This document shows, piece after piece, positions 1-6,881 of a DNA stretch of 8,302 bases. The notes under the pieces were generated by a model, which ran no database searches, was not told where the DNA came from, and saw only the letters and a program-made list of their open reading frames with translations. The first letter of the stretch is position 1. The number at the start of each line of letters is the position of its first letter. Made by a program: the position numbers and the translations under genes. Source of the DNA: an uncultured Dorea sp. (GTDB taxonomy: Bacteria; Bacillota; Clostridia; Lachnospirales; Lachnospiraceae); contig CAQNVT010000154.1 in assembly GCA_948844705.1 (NCBI GenBank), forward strand, positions 1 through 8,302, given 5' to 3'.

Positions 1-77
1 AAACCTGGCACCGCGATATTGACAAACTGTCCCGGACGGTAAAAATCCACCTCTCCTTCGAGGCGCATCAACATCGT
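1..77 (-). pseudogene. PyrK-like electron-transfer flavoprotein, truncated fragment
   Basis: Read on the minus strand, positions 74 down to 3 give an open frame with the stretch LEGEVDFYRPGQFVNIAVPG. The PGQFVNI core after a (M)xLEGE strand is typical of the N-terminal FAD-binding barrel of PyrK, the electron-transfer subunit of type 1B dihydroorotate dehydrogenase, and of related ferredoxin-reductase-like proteins. In PyrK this motif normally sits about 30-40 residues from the N-terminus and is followed by an RRPIS flavin motif, which would lie beyond the window start. Upstream the frame hits a TAG at positions 95-93, so the first 20 or so residues of the family are missing. Minus-strand ATGs at 74 and 68 with an AAGGAA just upstream could in principle start a shortened protein. 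The fragment abuts a permease read in the other direction. It could instead belong to a relative such as NfnA or a sulfide dehydrogenase subunit. Confidence 0.55.
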
Positions 78-98
78 TCCTTGGGATTTATTCTACTA
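72..98. other. junction between two broken genes
   Basis: To the left, minus-strand coding similarity (PyrK-like) can be followed to about position 75. To the right, plus-strand permease coding can be followed back in frame to about position 77-83 (reading SFLGIYSTM before residue IIN). The frame on either side makes no sense past the join: the permease frame runs into a TGA at 20-22 and the PyrK frame into a TAG at 95-93. No insertion-sequence end or obvious inverted repeat is visible in these few bases. The join is therefore either an assembly or library chimera or a genuine rearrangement that destroyed both genes. Confidence 0.6.
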
Positions 99-787
99 TG
101 ATTATTAATGCGTCTGATTATTCACGTAATGCGACAGATGACATTAAGCCGGTAAAGGCGGCAAGTATCTATACCGTAGCAATTCTTCCTGTAACTCTGT
201 TCATGGGTCTTATCGGACTTCTTGTAACAGCCGCAACAGGAAACAGCGATCCGGTCGTTGTATTCTCTACAACAATGGGAAGCAAGGTTCTTACAATTGT
301 AACACTGCTTTTTATCGCATTTGCGCAGGTTACGACAAATGTACTGAACAATATCGTTCCGCCGGCGTATGTGCTCATGGAGTCCTTCAAGATGAAGTGG
401 ACCCATGCTACTATACTTGTAGGTGTGCTTTCCGCATGCGTAATGCCGTGGAAGCTGGTCACTGATGAATCGGCGGCAGGACTTAATCTGTTTACACAGT
501 TCTATTCCGCATTCCTTGGACCGATCTTTGCGGTTATGGCTGTAGATTATTTTATTCTCCGCAAGAAGAAATTAGATATTAACGATATGTATGACAAGCA
601 GGGATGTTTTAAAGGCATTAACTGGGCGGCAGTTATCGCAATCATCATCGGATCTCTGTGCTCACTGCTCGTTATGCAGCTTTCCTGGTATGTAAGCCTG
701 ATTCCTACCGGAGTTGCTTACTATGTGCTTATGAAGGTGATGCCGTCAAGCAAGAATTTCTGTAAGGGAACGATCTTTGAAAAATAG
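98..787 (+). CDS. NCS1 family nucleobase/cation symporter, 5'-truncated
   Basis: This is the C-terminal half of an NCS1 (CodB/PucI/HyuP-like) transporter, which imports purines, pyrimidines, allantoin or hydantoins with a cation across the inner membrane. Family marks are the NASDYSR motif at residues 4-10, the TTNVLNNIVPPAY helix at 79-91 (the family's ATNxxANIxxPA region), MPW at 116-118, the GPIFAVMAVDYF helix at 141-152 followed by RKKKLDINDMY, and GINWAAVIAI at 173-182. Hydrophobic segments lie at about 25-47, 62-90, 103-117, 130-153, 177-194 and 196-212. Only about 229 of the usual 430-500 residues are present. ATG 98 lies inside a transmembrane helix, and homologous-looking sequence continues upstream in frame to about position 77. 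It is thus not a true start, and the protein is very unlikely to work as it stands. The exact substrate cannot be read from this half. The frame ends at TAG 785-787, followed by a terminator. Confidence 0.85.
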   Translation: MIINASDYSRNATDDIKPVKAASIYTVAILPVTLFMGLIGLLVTAATGNSDPVVVFSTTMGSKVLTIVTLLFIAFAQVTTNVLNNIVPPAYVLMESFKMKWTHATILVGVLSACVMPWKLVTDESAAGLNLFTQFYSAFLGPIFAVMAVDYFILRKKKLDINDMYDKQGCFKGINWAAVIAIIIGSLCSLLVMQLSWYVSLIPTGVAYYVLMKVMPSSKNFCKGTIFEK

Positions 788-848
788 TAATTGTTCAGTA
801 CCTTCACAGTTACGAAAAATAATACAAAGATTTTATATTGACAAAACG

Positions 849-884
849 AAGGGGATGGAATATCGGATTTCCATCCCCCTTTTG
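849..884. terminator. bidirectional intrinsic terminator
   Basis: A perfect 10-bp stem (GGGGATGGAA at 851-860 with TTCCATCCCC at 869-878), an 8-base loop and a CTTTT run at 879-883 form a rho-independent terminator for the plus-strand permease. Read on the minus strand the same hairpin is followed by a T-containing tract (TTCGTTTTG), so it can also stop transcription of the enoate reductase gene, which ends at 900. The rest of 788-899 shows nothing else. Confidence 0.85.
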
Positions 885-899
885 TGTAATTTATACGGT

Positions 900-2960
900 T
901 CAGATCTTCATAGCCGTTTCATAAGCGCCCCAGATCACGCTCCGCAGATTTCCGATCTGACGGCAGTCGCCCACAAGATAAATGTTTTTCTTCTTTTTAT
1001 CTACAACTAAAGGATTAGCAATGTATCCTGCCGAAGAGATGACGCTGTCACATTCTATTTTGATATCTTTGCCTCTCTTATCCGTACAGATCACCGCGTC
1101 TTCCTGCACCTCTTTAAGAACGGTTTCCAGATAAACAGGAATCTTATGCAGCTCGAACCATTCTCTGAGATAGGAGCTGTTGGCAAGACAGACGCCTTTC
1201 TGTGATACAAGGTCGTCCTTCATCTCGATGATGATCGGTTCTTTTCCCAAAAGTGCCAGTTCGTAGGCAATCTCGCTTCCTGTCAGGCCTCCGCCGATCA
1301 CGGCAACCTTTTGTCCGACCTCTGTGCCGTTTAAGTATTCGCAGGCTTCGATCATCCTTTCATGTCCGGGAACCCCCTTTAATATGCGAGGAACAGAGCC
1401 GGTAGCGATGATGACAGGCTCGTCGGCAAAGCGGGACAGATCCGTAACCTCCTCATTCAAATGTATCTCGACACCCAAAACCTCCATCTGACGGCGGTAC
1501 CAGGTGAGAAGCTCGCGGAGCTTGCCCTTGTAGGATTCTGCGCTGGCAGGGATGAAAGTACCGCCCAGGGTATCGCTCTTTTCGTAGATCACCGGCATAT
1601 GTCCCCGCTTTTTAAGTACTCTTGCGGCTTCCATGCCGCCGATTCCGCCGCCGATAATGTGCACCGTCTTCGGTGCTTTTGCCGGCCGGATCCGGTGCCT
1701 GCTCCACTGCATCGTCTCTGCGTTGACCGCGCAGCGTGCCAGATGAAGGCTGTCGCTTAGATCCTGGTCATTCGGAACTCCCTTATAATGGCACATATTG
1801 AAGCATCCGTTGTGACACAGGATACAGGGGCGGATATCCTCTTCTTTTCCCTTCATCAGCTTGGTTACCCACTGTTGATCTGCAAGGAACGGTCTTGCGA
1901 AGCCCGCGCCGTCCAGCCTGCCTTCCTTTATGGAATCTGCCGCCGTATACGGGTCGAGACGGCCCGCGCATACGACCGGAATATCTACAGATTTTCTGAT
2001 GTGCTCTACATCGGCAAGATTGCAGTTTTCCGGCATATATACCGGAGGATGTGACCAGTACCACGCGTCGTAGGTTCCGTTGTCACAGTTGAGCATATCA
2101 TAACCGGCATCCTGCAGGTACTTTGCCGCCCGCTCGGATTCCTCCATATCCCGTCCCGCTTCCGTATAATCTTCGCCGGGAAGGGCACCCTGGCGGAAGC
2201 CTTTTGTCTTGGACAATACACTGTAGCGCAGAGAAACAGGAAAATCGTCCCCGCATGCCCACTTGATGGCTTTTACGATCTCTGCCGCAAAACGGTAGCG
2301 GTTCTCAAAAGAGCCGCCGTACTGATCGGTACGCCGGTTCACATATTTAAGAGTGAACTGATCGAGAAGATAGCCCTCATGAACCGCATGGATCTCAACG
2401 CCGTCTACCCCTGCATCCTTTAAAAGCTTCGCTGTCTTTGCAAAGGCCTCGATAAATTCATGTATCTCTTCCACAGTCATTTCTCTGGAGGGAACCTTAT
2501 CTGACCAGCGGTTGGGAGATGGGCTCGCGGATGCGGTAATCTTATCCAGATCCATGAAAGGCTTAGAGGCTTTTCTAAGCGCCGGATTGGTATAAAGCTT
2601 CTCCATCATCTCACTGACGGCAAAGGAACGGCCGAAGCCTGCGGTGAGCTGTATAAAAAGCTTTGCTCCTGTCTTGTGAAATTCCGGCATCCACTTTCCC
2701 AGGTCCTGATACATCTTTTTTTCCTTGTGCATCCACTGCCCGAACATGGGATTGTATACCGGCTGACAGCCTGGAAGCACCAGTCCCACATTGTTCCTTG
2801 CCACCTCCATGATAAAATGTGCGCCGGCTTTGTCAAAATGATGCTTCTCCATCCATCCGAACAGATCTGTACCTCCCATGGAAGTAAGGACGATACGGTT
2901 TTTGATCTCGCAATTTCCGATTTTCCAGGGAGTGAACAGCGGTTTTAGTTTTTCGTTCAT
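900..2960 (-). CDS. NADH:flavin / 2-enoate reductase family oxidoreductase
   Basis: A 686-residue FMN, FAD and [4Fe-4S] oxidoreductase of the 2-enoate reductase/2,4-dienoyl-CoA reductase superfamily (FldZ, BaiCD, BaiH). Members use NAD(P)H to reduce C=C bonds of enoates, dienoyl-CoAs, bile acids or steroids in the cytoplasm. Domain order: an Old Yellow Enzyme-like TIM barrel (about 1-370) starting LKPLFTPWKIG, with the His pair in EIHAVHEGYLLDQF (H191, H194) and DQYGGSFENRYRF (212-224); a cluster motif C379-x2-C382-x3-C386 with C410 as likely fourth ligand; then a C-terminal reductase domain with GGGIGG (437-442) for FAD and GGGLTG (556-561) for NAD(P)H. The spacing C386 to C410 is longer than the usual 11-12, with an extra C390. 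I chose the ATG at 2960 over the in-frame ATG at 2981: AGGAG at 2975-2971 is correctly spaced for 2960, and homologues start near here. Substrate is not determined. It is divergent to the dehydratase-like operon. Confidence 0.93.
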   Translation of the reverse strand: MNEKLKPLFTPWKIGNCEIKNRIVLTSMGGTDLFGWMEKHHFDKAGAHFIMEVARNNVGLVLPGCQPVYNPMFGQWMHKEKKMYQDLGKWMPEFHKTGAKLFIQLTAGFGRSFAVSEMMEKLYTNPALRKASKPFMDLDKITASASPSPNRWSDKVPSREMTVEEIHEFIEAFAKTAKLLKDAGVDGVEIHAVHEGYLLDQFTLKYVNRRTDQYGGSFENRYRFAAEIVKAIKWACGDDFPVSLRYSVLSKTKGFRQGALPGEDYTEAGRDMEESERAAKYLQDAGYDMLNCDNGTYDAWYWSHPPVYMPENCNLADVEHIRKSVDIPVVCAGRLDPYTAADSIKEGRLDGAGFARPFLADQQWVTKLMKGKEEDIRPCILCHNGCFNMCHYKGVPNDQDLSDSLHLARCAVNAETMQWSRHRIRPAKAPKTVHIIGGGIGGMEAARVLKKRGHMPVIYEKSDTLGGTFIPASAESYKGKLRELLTWYRRQMEVLGVEIHLNEEVTDLSRFADEPVIIATGSVPRILKGVPGHERMIEACEYLNGTEVGQKVAVIGGGLTGSEIAYELALLGKEPIIIEMKDDLVSQKGVCLANSSYLREWFELHKIPVYLETVLKEVQEDAVICTDKRGKDIKIECDSVISSAGYIANPLVVDKKKKNIYLVGDCRQIGNLRSVIWGAYETAMKI

Positions 2961-2995
2961 AATCAGATCAACTCCTCTCATACCTGTCTGACATA

Positions 2996-3016
2996 TATAA
3001 TAATGGATTTATTATA
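2996..3016. promoter_or_regulatory. AT-rich palindrome, possible operator
   Basis: TATAATAA (2996-3003) and TTATTATA (3009-3016) form a perfect 8-bp inverted repeat with a 5-base spacer. The right half includes the -10 hexamer of the enoate reductase promoter and the left half covers its expected transcription start, a typical repressor position. All half-site bases are A/T, so chance is a real alternative. No regulator gene is visible in the window. Confidence 0.35.
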
Positions 3017-3039
3017 ACAATTTTTTGGGCAAACTGCAA
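3011..3039 (-). promoter_or_regulatory. candidate sigma-A promoter of the enoate reductase gene
   Basis: On the minus strand a perfect TATAAT (3016-3011) lies 17 bases downstream of TTGCAG (3039-3034). Transcription would begin near 3004, giving a leader of about 45 bases to the ATG at 2960. The -10 is consensus; the -35 matches only its TTG. Confidence 0.6.
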
Positions 3040-3055
3040 CAAAAAAACTGAAAAT

Positions 3056-3098
3056 TCGACAATATTTTATTGCAAACATACAATACTCATGATAAAAT
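3056..3098 (+). promoter_or_regulatory. candidate overlapping sigma-A promoters of the operon
   Basis: Two overlapping promoter-like arrangements face the operon. One is TCGACA (3056-3061), 17 bases, TACAAT (3079-3084), with 5 of 6 matches at each box. The other is TTGCAA (3070-3075), 17 bases, TAAAAT (3093-3098), with 4 of 6 and 5 of 6. Either would give a short leader of roughly 35-50 bases before the first gene. The sequence alone does not show which is used. They sit back to back with the reductase promoter, so one regulator could control both directions. Confidence 0.55.
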
Positions 3099-3139
3099 AA
3101 GAGAATAAGAAAGAGGAAAGAGAAAGGAGGGTGCGGCCA

Positions 3140-3901
3140 TTGCAAGAGACGACAATTATTGCGGCCGCCGGCAAGGGCGGCGTGGGCAAGACTTCCATTT
3201 GTGCAGCTATGGTGCGCCTGCTTGTGGAGAATCATCCCGAAGCAAGGATTCTGGCTATTGATGCGGATCCTGCGGTAGGACTTGCCGCCGGTCTGGGCGT
3301 GGAGGTGGATTCTACCCTGGATGACATCCGCAGGCGTATTGTGGAGAGTGTTGAACAAGGGGAGGCTAAGGAGGCAGTTGAGCTTTTGGGGGAAGCGCGC
3401 TTCCAGATTTTTGACACTATGAAAGAACAGGAGGGATTTTCCTTCCTGGCAATCGGGCGTCCGGAGAGCGCAGGGTGTTACTGCAAAGTCAACGCTTATT
3501 TGAGAGAGGTCATATCCATGCTGGCAAAGGACTTTGACTATGTAGTGATTGACGGGGAGGCCGGGATTGAGCAGATCAACCGCAGAGTGATGGAGAAGGT
3601 AACTCATCTGATGCTTGTTACAGATCCAAGCCGTAAAGGAGTCGAGGTTATCCGTACGATCCGGAAGGTGGCGGAGGAGCTTGTCATGTATAAATCCTGC
3701 GGCGTTATTATTAACAGGGTTATGGATCCTGCGGTGATGGAGCTTGTTGACGTATCTCCGATGGAGGTGCTGGCCGGCATTCCTGCGGACGAGGAGCATG
3801 CGGCAAATGAGGTGCGGGGGCTAAGCGTGTTTGAGCTTAGCCGGGATGCGGCTCTTATAAAAGGAACAGAGGAAGCTTTAAAGAAATGGGAGATTATATA
3901 G
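3140..3901 (+). CDS. CooC/AcsF-type metal-cluster maturation ATPase
   Basis: A 253-residue cytoplasmic SIMIBI (MinD/ParA-like) P-loop ATPase. The deviant Walker A GKGGVGKT lies at residues 11-18, with IDADP at 40-44 and a Walker B strand YVVIDGEAG at 134-142. GCYC at 112-115 supplies the CxC pair (C113, C115). In CooC that pair binds metal at the dimer interface; CooC and AcsF use ATP to insert nickel into carbon monoxide dehydrogenase and acetyl-CoA synthase. No such enzyme is visible here. The next genes encode 2-hydroxyacyl-CoA dehydratase-type Fe-S proteins, so its client is probably one of them (inference). I chose the TTG at 3140: AAAGGAGG ends at 3130, 9 bases away, whereas the in-frame GTG at 3131 directly abuts the ribosome binding site. 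It is first in the operon and ends 20 bases before the next gene. The family is nearly certain; the client is unknown. Confidence 0.88.
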   Translation: MQETTIIAAAGKGGVGKTSICAAMVRLLVENHPEARILAIDADPAVGLAAGLGVEVDSTLDDIRRRIVESVEQGEAKEAVELLGEARFQIFDTMKEQEGFSFLAIGRPESAGCYCKVNAYLREVISMLAKDFDYVVIDGEAGIEQINRRVMEKVTHLMLVTDPSRKGVEVIRTIRKVAEELVMYKSCGVIINRVMDPAVMELVDVSPMEVLAGIPADEEHAANEVRGLSVFELSRDAALIKGTEEALKKWEII

Positions 3902-3921
3902 ATAGAAGAGAGGTGTGATAT

Positions 3922-5124
3922 TTGAAAGATCTGAAGCATTTGATTTACTTTGAAGGTTTGCTGGAGAATGCCAACAATACCCTGATTGAACAGGCGAGAA
4001 AAGAGGGGAAGCTGGCAGTCGGATATACGTGTTTTCATATGCCTGAGGTCCTTCTGAATCTGGATAACTGTTTTTCCGTGCGTCTGCGTGCTCCGAATAC
4101 AGGCTCCATGGATATTGCGACTTATTATATGTCCAACTATACCTGTGAATTCTGCCGTGCGCTTTTAGAGCGCTCCTTTGAGGGAGGCTTTAATTTCCTG
4201 GATGCGCTGGCAGGGGTAGACGCCTGTGCGGAGATGAACCGCTGTATGGAGAATATTGAGATTCAGAAGCTGATTCCAAATGAAAAGTTTTTTGTTACCC
4301 ATGCGGATATTCCTTATAAGGTGGAAGATTTTACAGTCGCTCATTATGTACGGCAGATTAAAAACAGGGTGCTTAACAGACTCCATGAGGTATACGGGAC
4401 GGATATTTCCGACGGCGCTATCCGTGAAGCGGTTAAGCGGCATAACGAGGTCTGCCGCATCATCACCGAGATCGGAGAGTTCAGAAAGCTTCCGAATCCG
4501 CCGATTACAGGATATGAATTTCATGTGCTTAATATGGTAACCTTCTGCTGCCCGAAATATCTGATTATGGATAAGCTTTATGAGACCTTAGAGGAGATTA
4601 AGACCCGGAAGCCGGATAAGGAGCCGTGGTATCGTGCCAGAGTTGCTCTCGTGGGAAGCGAGGTAGATGATCTGGGGCTTACGAAGCTGATTGAGGATGC
4701 GGGAGCCTTTATTGTGGCCGACAGGTTTTGCTTCGGCTCCACACCGGGACGGGAGGAGATTCTTTTAGATGATGATGAGGACGCTCTTACCCAGGTGTGC
4801 CGGCATTACCTTGAGGTGTCCGAGTGCCCGCGCTTTATGAGTAATGAGAAGATCAACCAGCGCCGCGAGACGGCAGATGCGCTGGCGCGCAAGTACGGTG
4901 CGGAAGGAATTATCTTTGAGCAGATTAAATTCTGTGATTTCTGGGCGTTTGAGAGAGCTCTTGCAAGCCATATCCAGGAAAAGGAGTACGGACATCCGGT
5001 GCTTTCTATTGACCGGCCGTATAATGCACGGTCTTCCGGACAGCTTCGTACCAGGATGCAGGCATTTGTAGAGTCATTAGAGATTAAGCGTATCCAAAAG
5101 GGAGGAGGCAGCCAGGGGTGTTGA
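3922..5124 (+). CDS. 2-hydroxyacyl-CoA dehydratase-type Fe-S subunit (HgdB/BcrB superfamily)
   Basis: A 400-residue member of the HgdA/HgdB/BcrB/BcrC superfamily. These subunits hold a [4Fe-4S] cluster and, fed with one electron by an ATP-driven activator, dehydrate 2-hydroxyacyl-CoAs or reduce aromatic or other hard substrates. Cluster-region cysteines are C37 in GYTCFHMPEVLL, C75 (with C78) in YTCEFCRALLE, and C338 in IKFCDFW, the family's KFCDP position. C102 in VDAC sits where many members have a CD motif. The C-terminal GQLRTRMQAFVESLE (373-387) is also typical. Length is near that of HgdB (about 380). Thirteen or more cysteines, including a C-x2-C and adjacent C209/C210, is rich for the family. 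The TTG start follows GAGAGGTG by 6-8 bases, with an in-frame TGA just upstream; the next ATG (residue 40) would remove C37. The stop overlaps the next gene's start. Substrate is unknown, and double-cubane-cluster-type chemistry is possible. Confidence 0.88.
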   Translation: MKDLKHLIYFEGLLENANNTLIEQARKEGKLAVGYTCFHMPEVLLNLDNCFSVRLRAPNTGSMDIATYYMSNYTCEFCRALLERSFEGGFNFLDALAGVDACAEMNRCMENIEIQKLIPNEKFFVTHADIPYKVEDFTVAHYVRQIKNRVLNRLHEVYGTDISDGAIREAVKRHNEVCRIITEIGEFRKLPNPPITGYEFHVLNMVTFCCPKYLIMDKLYETLEEIKTRKPDKEPWYRARVALVGSEVDDLGLTKLIEDAGAFIVADRFCFGSTPGREEILLDDDEDALTQVCRHYLEVSECPRFMSNEKINQRRETADALARKYGAEGIIFEQIKFCDFWAFERALASHIQEKEYGHPVLSIDRPYNARSSGQLRTRMQAFVESLEIKRIQKGGGSQGC

Positions 5125-6857
5125 AGAAAAATTTAAAATGGGCAAAGAAAAACGTCCCTCAGGATCTGAAGATATGGAAAGAGCTGATTTCAGAAGTAGA
5201 TATAAAGGATGTGGGGCGGAAGCTTAAAGATGATTTTAAGGAGACGAAGGAACGGATTACGGATGAGGTAAAAGCGGTGGCCGCTATGTCCGGGAAAGAG
5301 CGGATAGATCTCCTTATTAATGGAGAGAAGCATCTGGGGCGGCTGTATCAGTCAGGCAAGGTTGCTTTTACCCGCAGAGAATGGCGCGGCGTGGAGAGTA
5401 CGGCGCGGGATTTTGCCGGCTGGCTGAAAATCTGGGGCGCTATGATGGGAATGGTGATGAAGGACCCGGTTTCTATAGCCGAGGGCTTATTTGAGTACCG
5501 GTGGCTTAGCTCTTATCTGTCTCTTCCGGCTTTTGCGGACAGGAATAATCTTGGACTTAGGGGTCCTCATGTGACGATGGCGCATGAGCTGTTTCTTCCG
5601 GTTTTCCGCTACGGCGCGGATACGATCGCCACAATTTTGATGGCCGACGAGCGTCTGGGAGGAAATGAGAAGATACAGAAAAAGCTTCTCCTTTTCGACG
5701 AGATGACGATGAGCCAGATGATGGCGGGATTTCCGAACCTTGAGGGAATACCCTACCAGCTGATGCCCGTATTTATGGTATCGGAGATTGACCAGCTAGT
5801 CTGTATCCCTTATATTGACGCGGTGGAGAGCTTCGGGCTTCCCTCGGATACCTGTCCGGTGCCTACCTCCGAATGCGGCGCTGCCATTATGGATGCGCTT
5901 CCTCACTGCGGGCTGGGCTTTATCTCTACCTCGACCCCCTGTGACGGCTCGGATATGGCGACGTCCTATCAGGACCGCCGATTTAAGATGCCGACTTATC
6001 CGCTTACTCTGCCTGTGCGTTATGATGACGAGGACACGGTGGACTGCGGTGCAGAGGATATGAAGCGCTGTATCCGGTGGGTTGAGGAGCTTACCGGGGA
6101 GACGTGGGACTGGGAGCACTATTTTAAGGTGATCCGCCGTTTCAATGAAGAGACGAATTATGAGATGAATAAATGGGATGTTAATAAGACTCCTTATCCG
6201 CAGGTAATCGGACCTGCCTACGAGCTGTTCCGCAAATGGAGTTATGAGATGGACGGAGGGCTCAATCCGCGCACAATGAAGACCTTTAAGCGTGTTGATA
6301 AGATGATGATGAAGGCTTATGAAAAGAAGATGAATCCTTATCGTGCACCGATCCGCCACAGGGCCATTGTATGGAGCTGTCCGGCCCATTATTACGCGAA
6401 TTTTTCCAACTGGCTTCAGAACTGCTGGGGAATCGGCGTGCTGGTGGAGATGGAGAGCTTAAACTTTACCAAAATGCTTGATACATATGACAAGGAGGAG
6501 GCAATCCGGGATCTGGCGCGTCTGTATGAACGTATGGTAATGCGCAAGCACACGAACGGCGGCCATGTCCATGTACTTGAAGAGCTGTGGAAGCAGGTGG
6601 AAGAGTTTAATGTGGAGATCGTCATTATGTATCAGCATGTATGCTGCAAGACCATGAGCGGCCTGCAGGGGCTTTTTGACGAGCAGGCGAGGGAGCGGGG
6701 AATTCACCTGATCTGGGTGGAGCATGATCTGATGGATCCGCGTACCGTATCCCGGCGGGATATGCGCAGTAAAGTTAATAACTATATGATGAATGTATTC
6801 CAGGAGGAACCGCTGGATCCGTCCCTGGTAGAATTTGAGGATGATGTGACATGGTAA
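5118..6857 (+). CDS. N-terminally extended 2-hydroxyacyl-CoA dehydratase-type subunit
   Basis: A 579-residue second subunit of the HgdA/HgdB superfamily, a probable partner of the preceding protein. The recognisable domain begins near residue 210: C229 in LVCIPYIDAVESFGLP matches the family's CVPEEI region, DTCPVPTSECG gives C246 and C253, TPCDG gives C275 (the CD motif), and HVCCKTM gives C509/C510 at the family's KFCDP position, followed by a typical helical end to residue 579. The first ~200 residues are extra: a highly charged helical stretch (1-70) and a segment with MGMVMKDPVSIAEGLFEYRW. HgdA is about 480 residues, so this protein is about 100 longer and arranged differently. The start is GTG 5118 or TTG 5121, after GGAGGAGG at 5101-5108. 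It overlaps the previous gene by 4-7 bases, suggesting translational coupling and one complex. Whether it binds a full cluster cannot be told from sequence. Confidence 0.85.
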   Translation: MLKKNLKWAKKNVPQDLKIWKELISEVDIKDVGRKLKDDFKETKERITDEVKAVAAMSGKERIDLLINGEKHLGRLYQSGKVAFTRREWRGVESTARDFAGWLKIWGAMMGMVMKDPVSIAEGLFEYRWLSSYLSLPAFADRNNLGLRGPHVTMAHELFLPVFRYGADTIATILMADERLGGNEKIQKKLLLFDEMTMSQMMAGFPNLEGIPYQLMPVFMVSEIDQLVCIPYIDAVESFGLPSDTCPVPTSECGAAIMDALPHCGLGFISTSTPCDGSDMATSYQDRRFKMPTYPLTLPVRYDDEDTVDCGAEDMKRCIRWVEELTGETWDWEHYFKVIRRFNEETNYEMNKWDVNKTPYPQVIGPAYELFRKWSYEMDGGLNPRTMKTFKRVDKMMMKAYEKKMNPYRAPIRHRAIVWSCPAHYYANFSNWLQNCWGIGVLVEMESLNFTKMLDTYDKEEAIRDLARLYERMVMRKHTNGGHVHVLEELWKQVEEFNVEIVIMYQHVCCKTMSGLQGLFDEQARERGIHLIWVEHDLMDPRTVSRRDMRSKVNNYMMNVFQEEPLDPSLVEFEDDVTW

Positions 6858-6867
6858 GCATGTTACC
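6853..6867 (+). other. small hairpin over the stop codon
   Basis: GGTAA (6853-6857) and TTACC (6863-6867) form a 5-bp stem with a 5-base loop. It encloses the TAA of the long subunit gene and lies a few bases before the activator's AAGGAG (6871-6876). It is too weak, and lacks a T run, to be a terminator. It could modestly affect activator translation, or mean nothing. Confidence 0.2.
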
Positions 6868-6881
6868 GGAAAGGAGAAAAA

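Noticed and set aside
838..866. TTGACA at 838-843 as a plus-strand promoter -35
   Set aside because: No -10-like hexamer lies at 16-18 bases; that position falls in the terminator loop, and no plus-strand gene follows.
2978..3799. Long minus-strand open frame antisense to the CooC-like gene
   Set aside because: It lies opposite a clear ATPase gene with intact motifs; its translation is His/Cys/Leu-rich with no family pattern and it crosses the divergent promoter region.
3140..3901. Chromosome partitioning (ParA/MinD) role for the ATPase
   Set aside because: The CxC pair in GCYC and the CooC-like arrangement, together with Fe-S enzyme genes downstream and no ParB or MinE partner, fit metal-cluster maturation better.
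5796..6389. 197-residue minus-strand open frame
   Set aside because: It is antisense to the Cys-motif region of the extended subunit and shows no recognisable domain.
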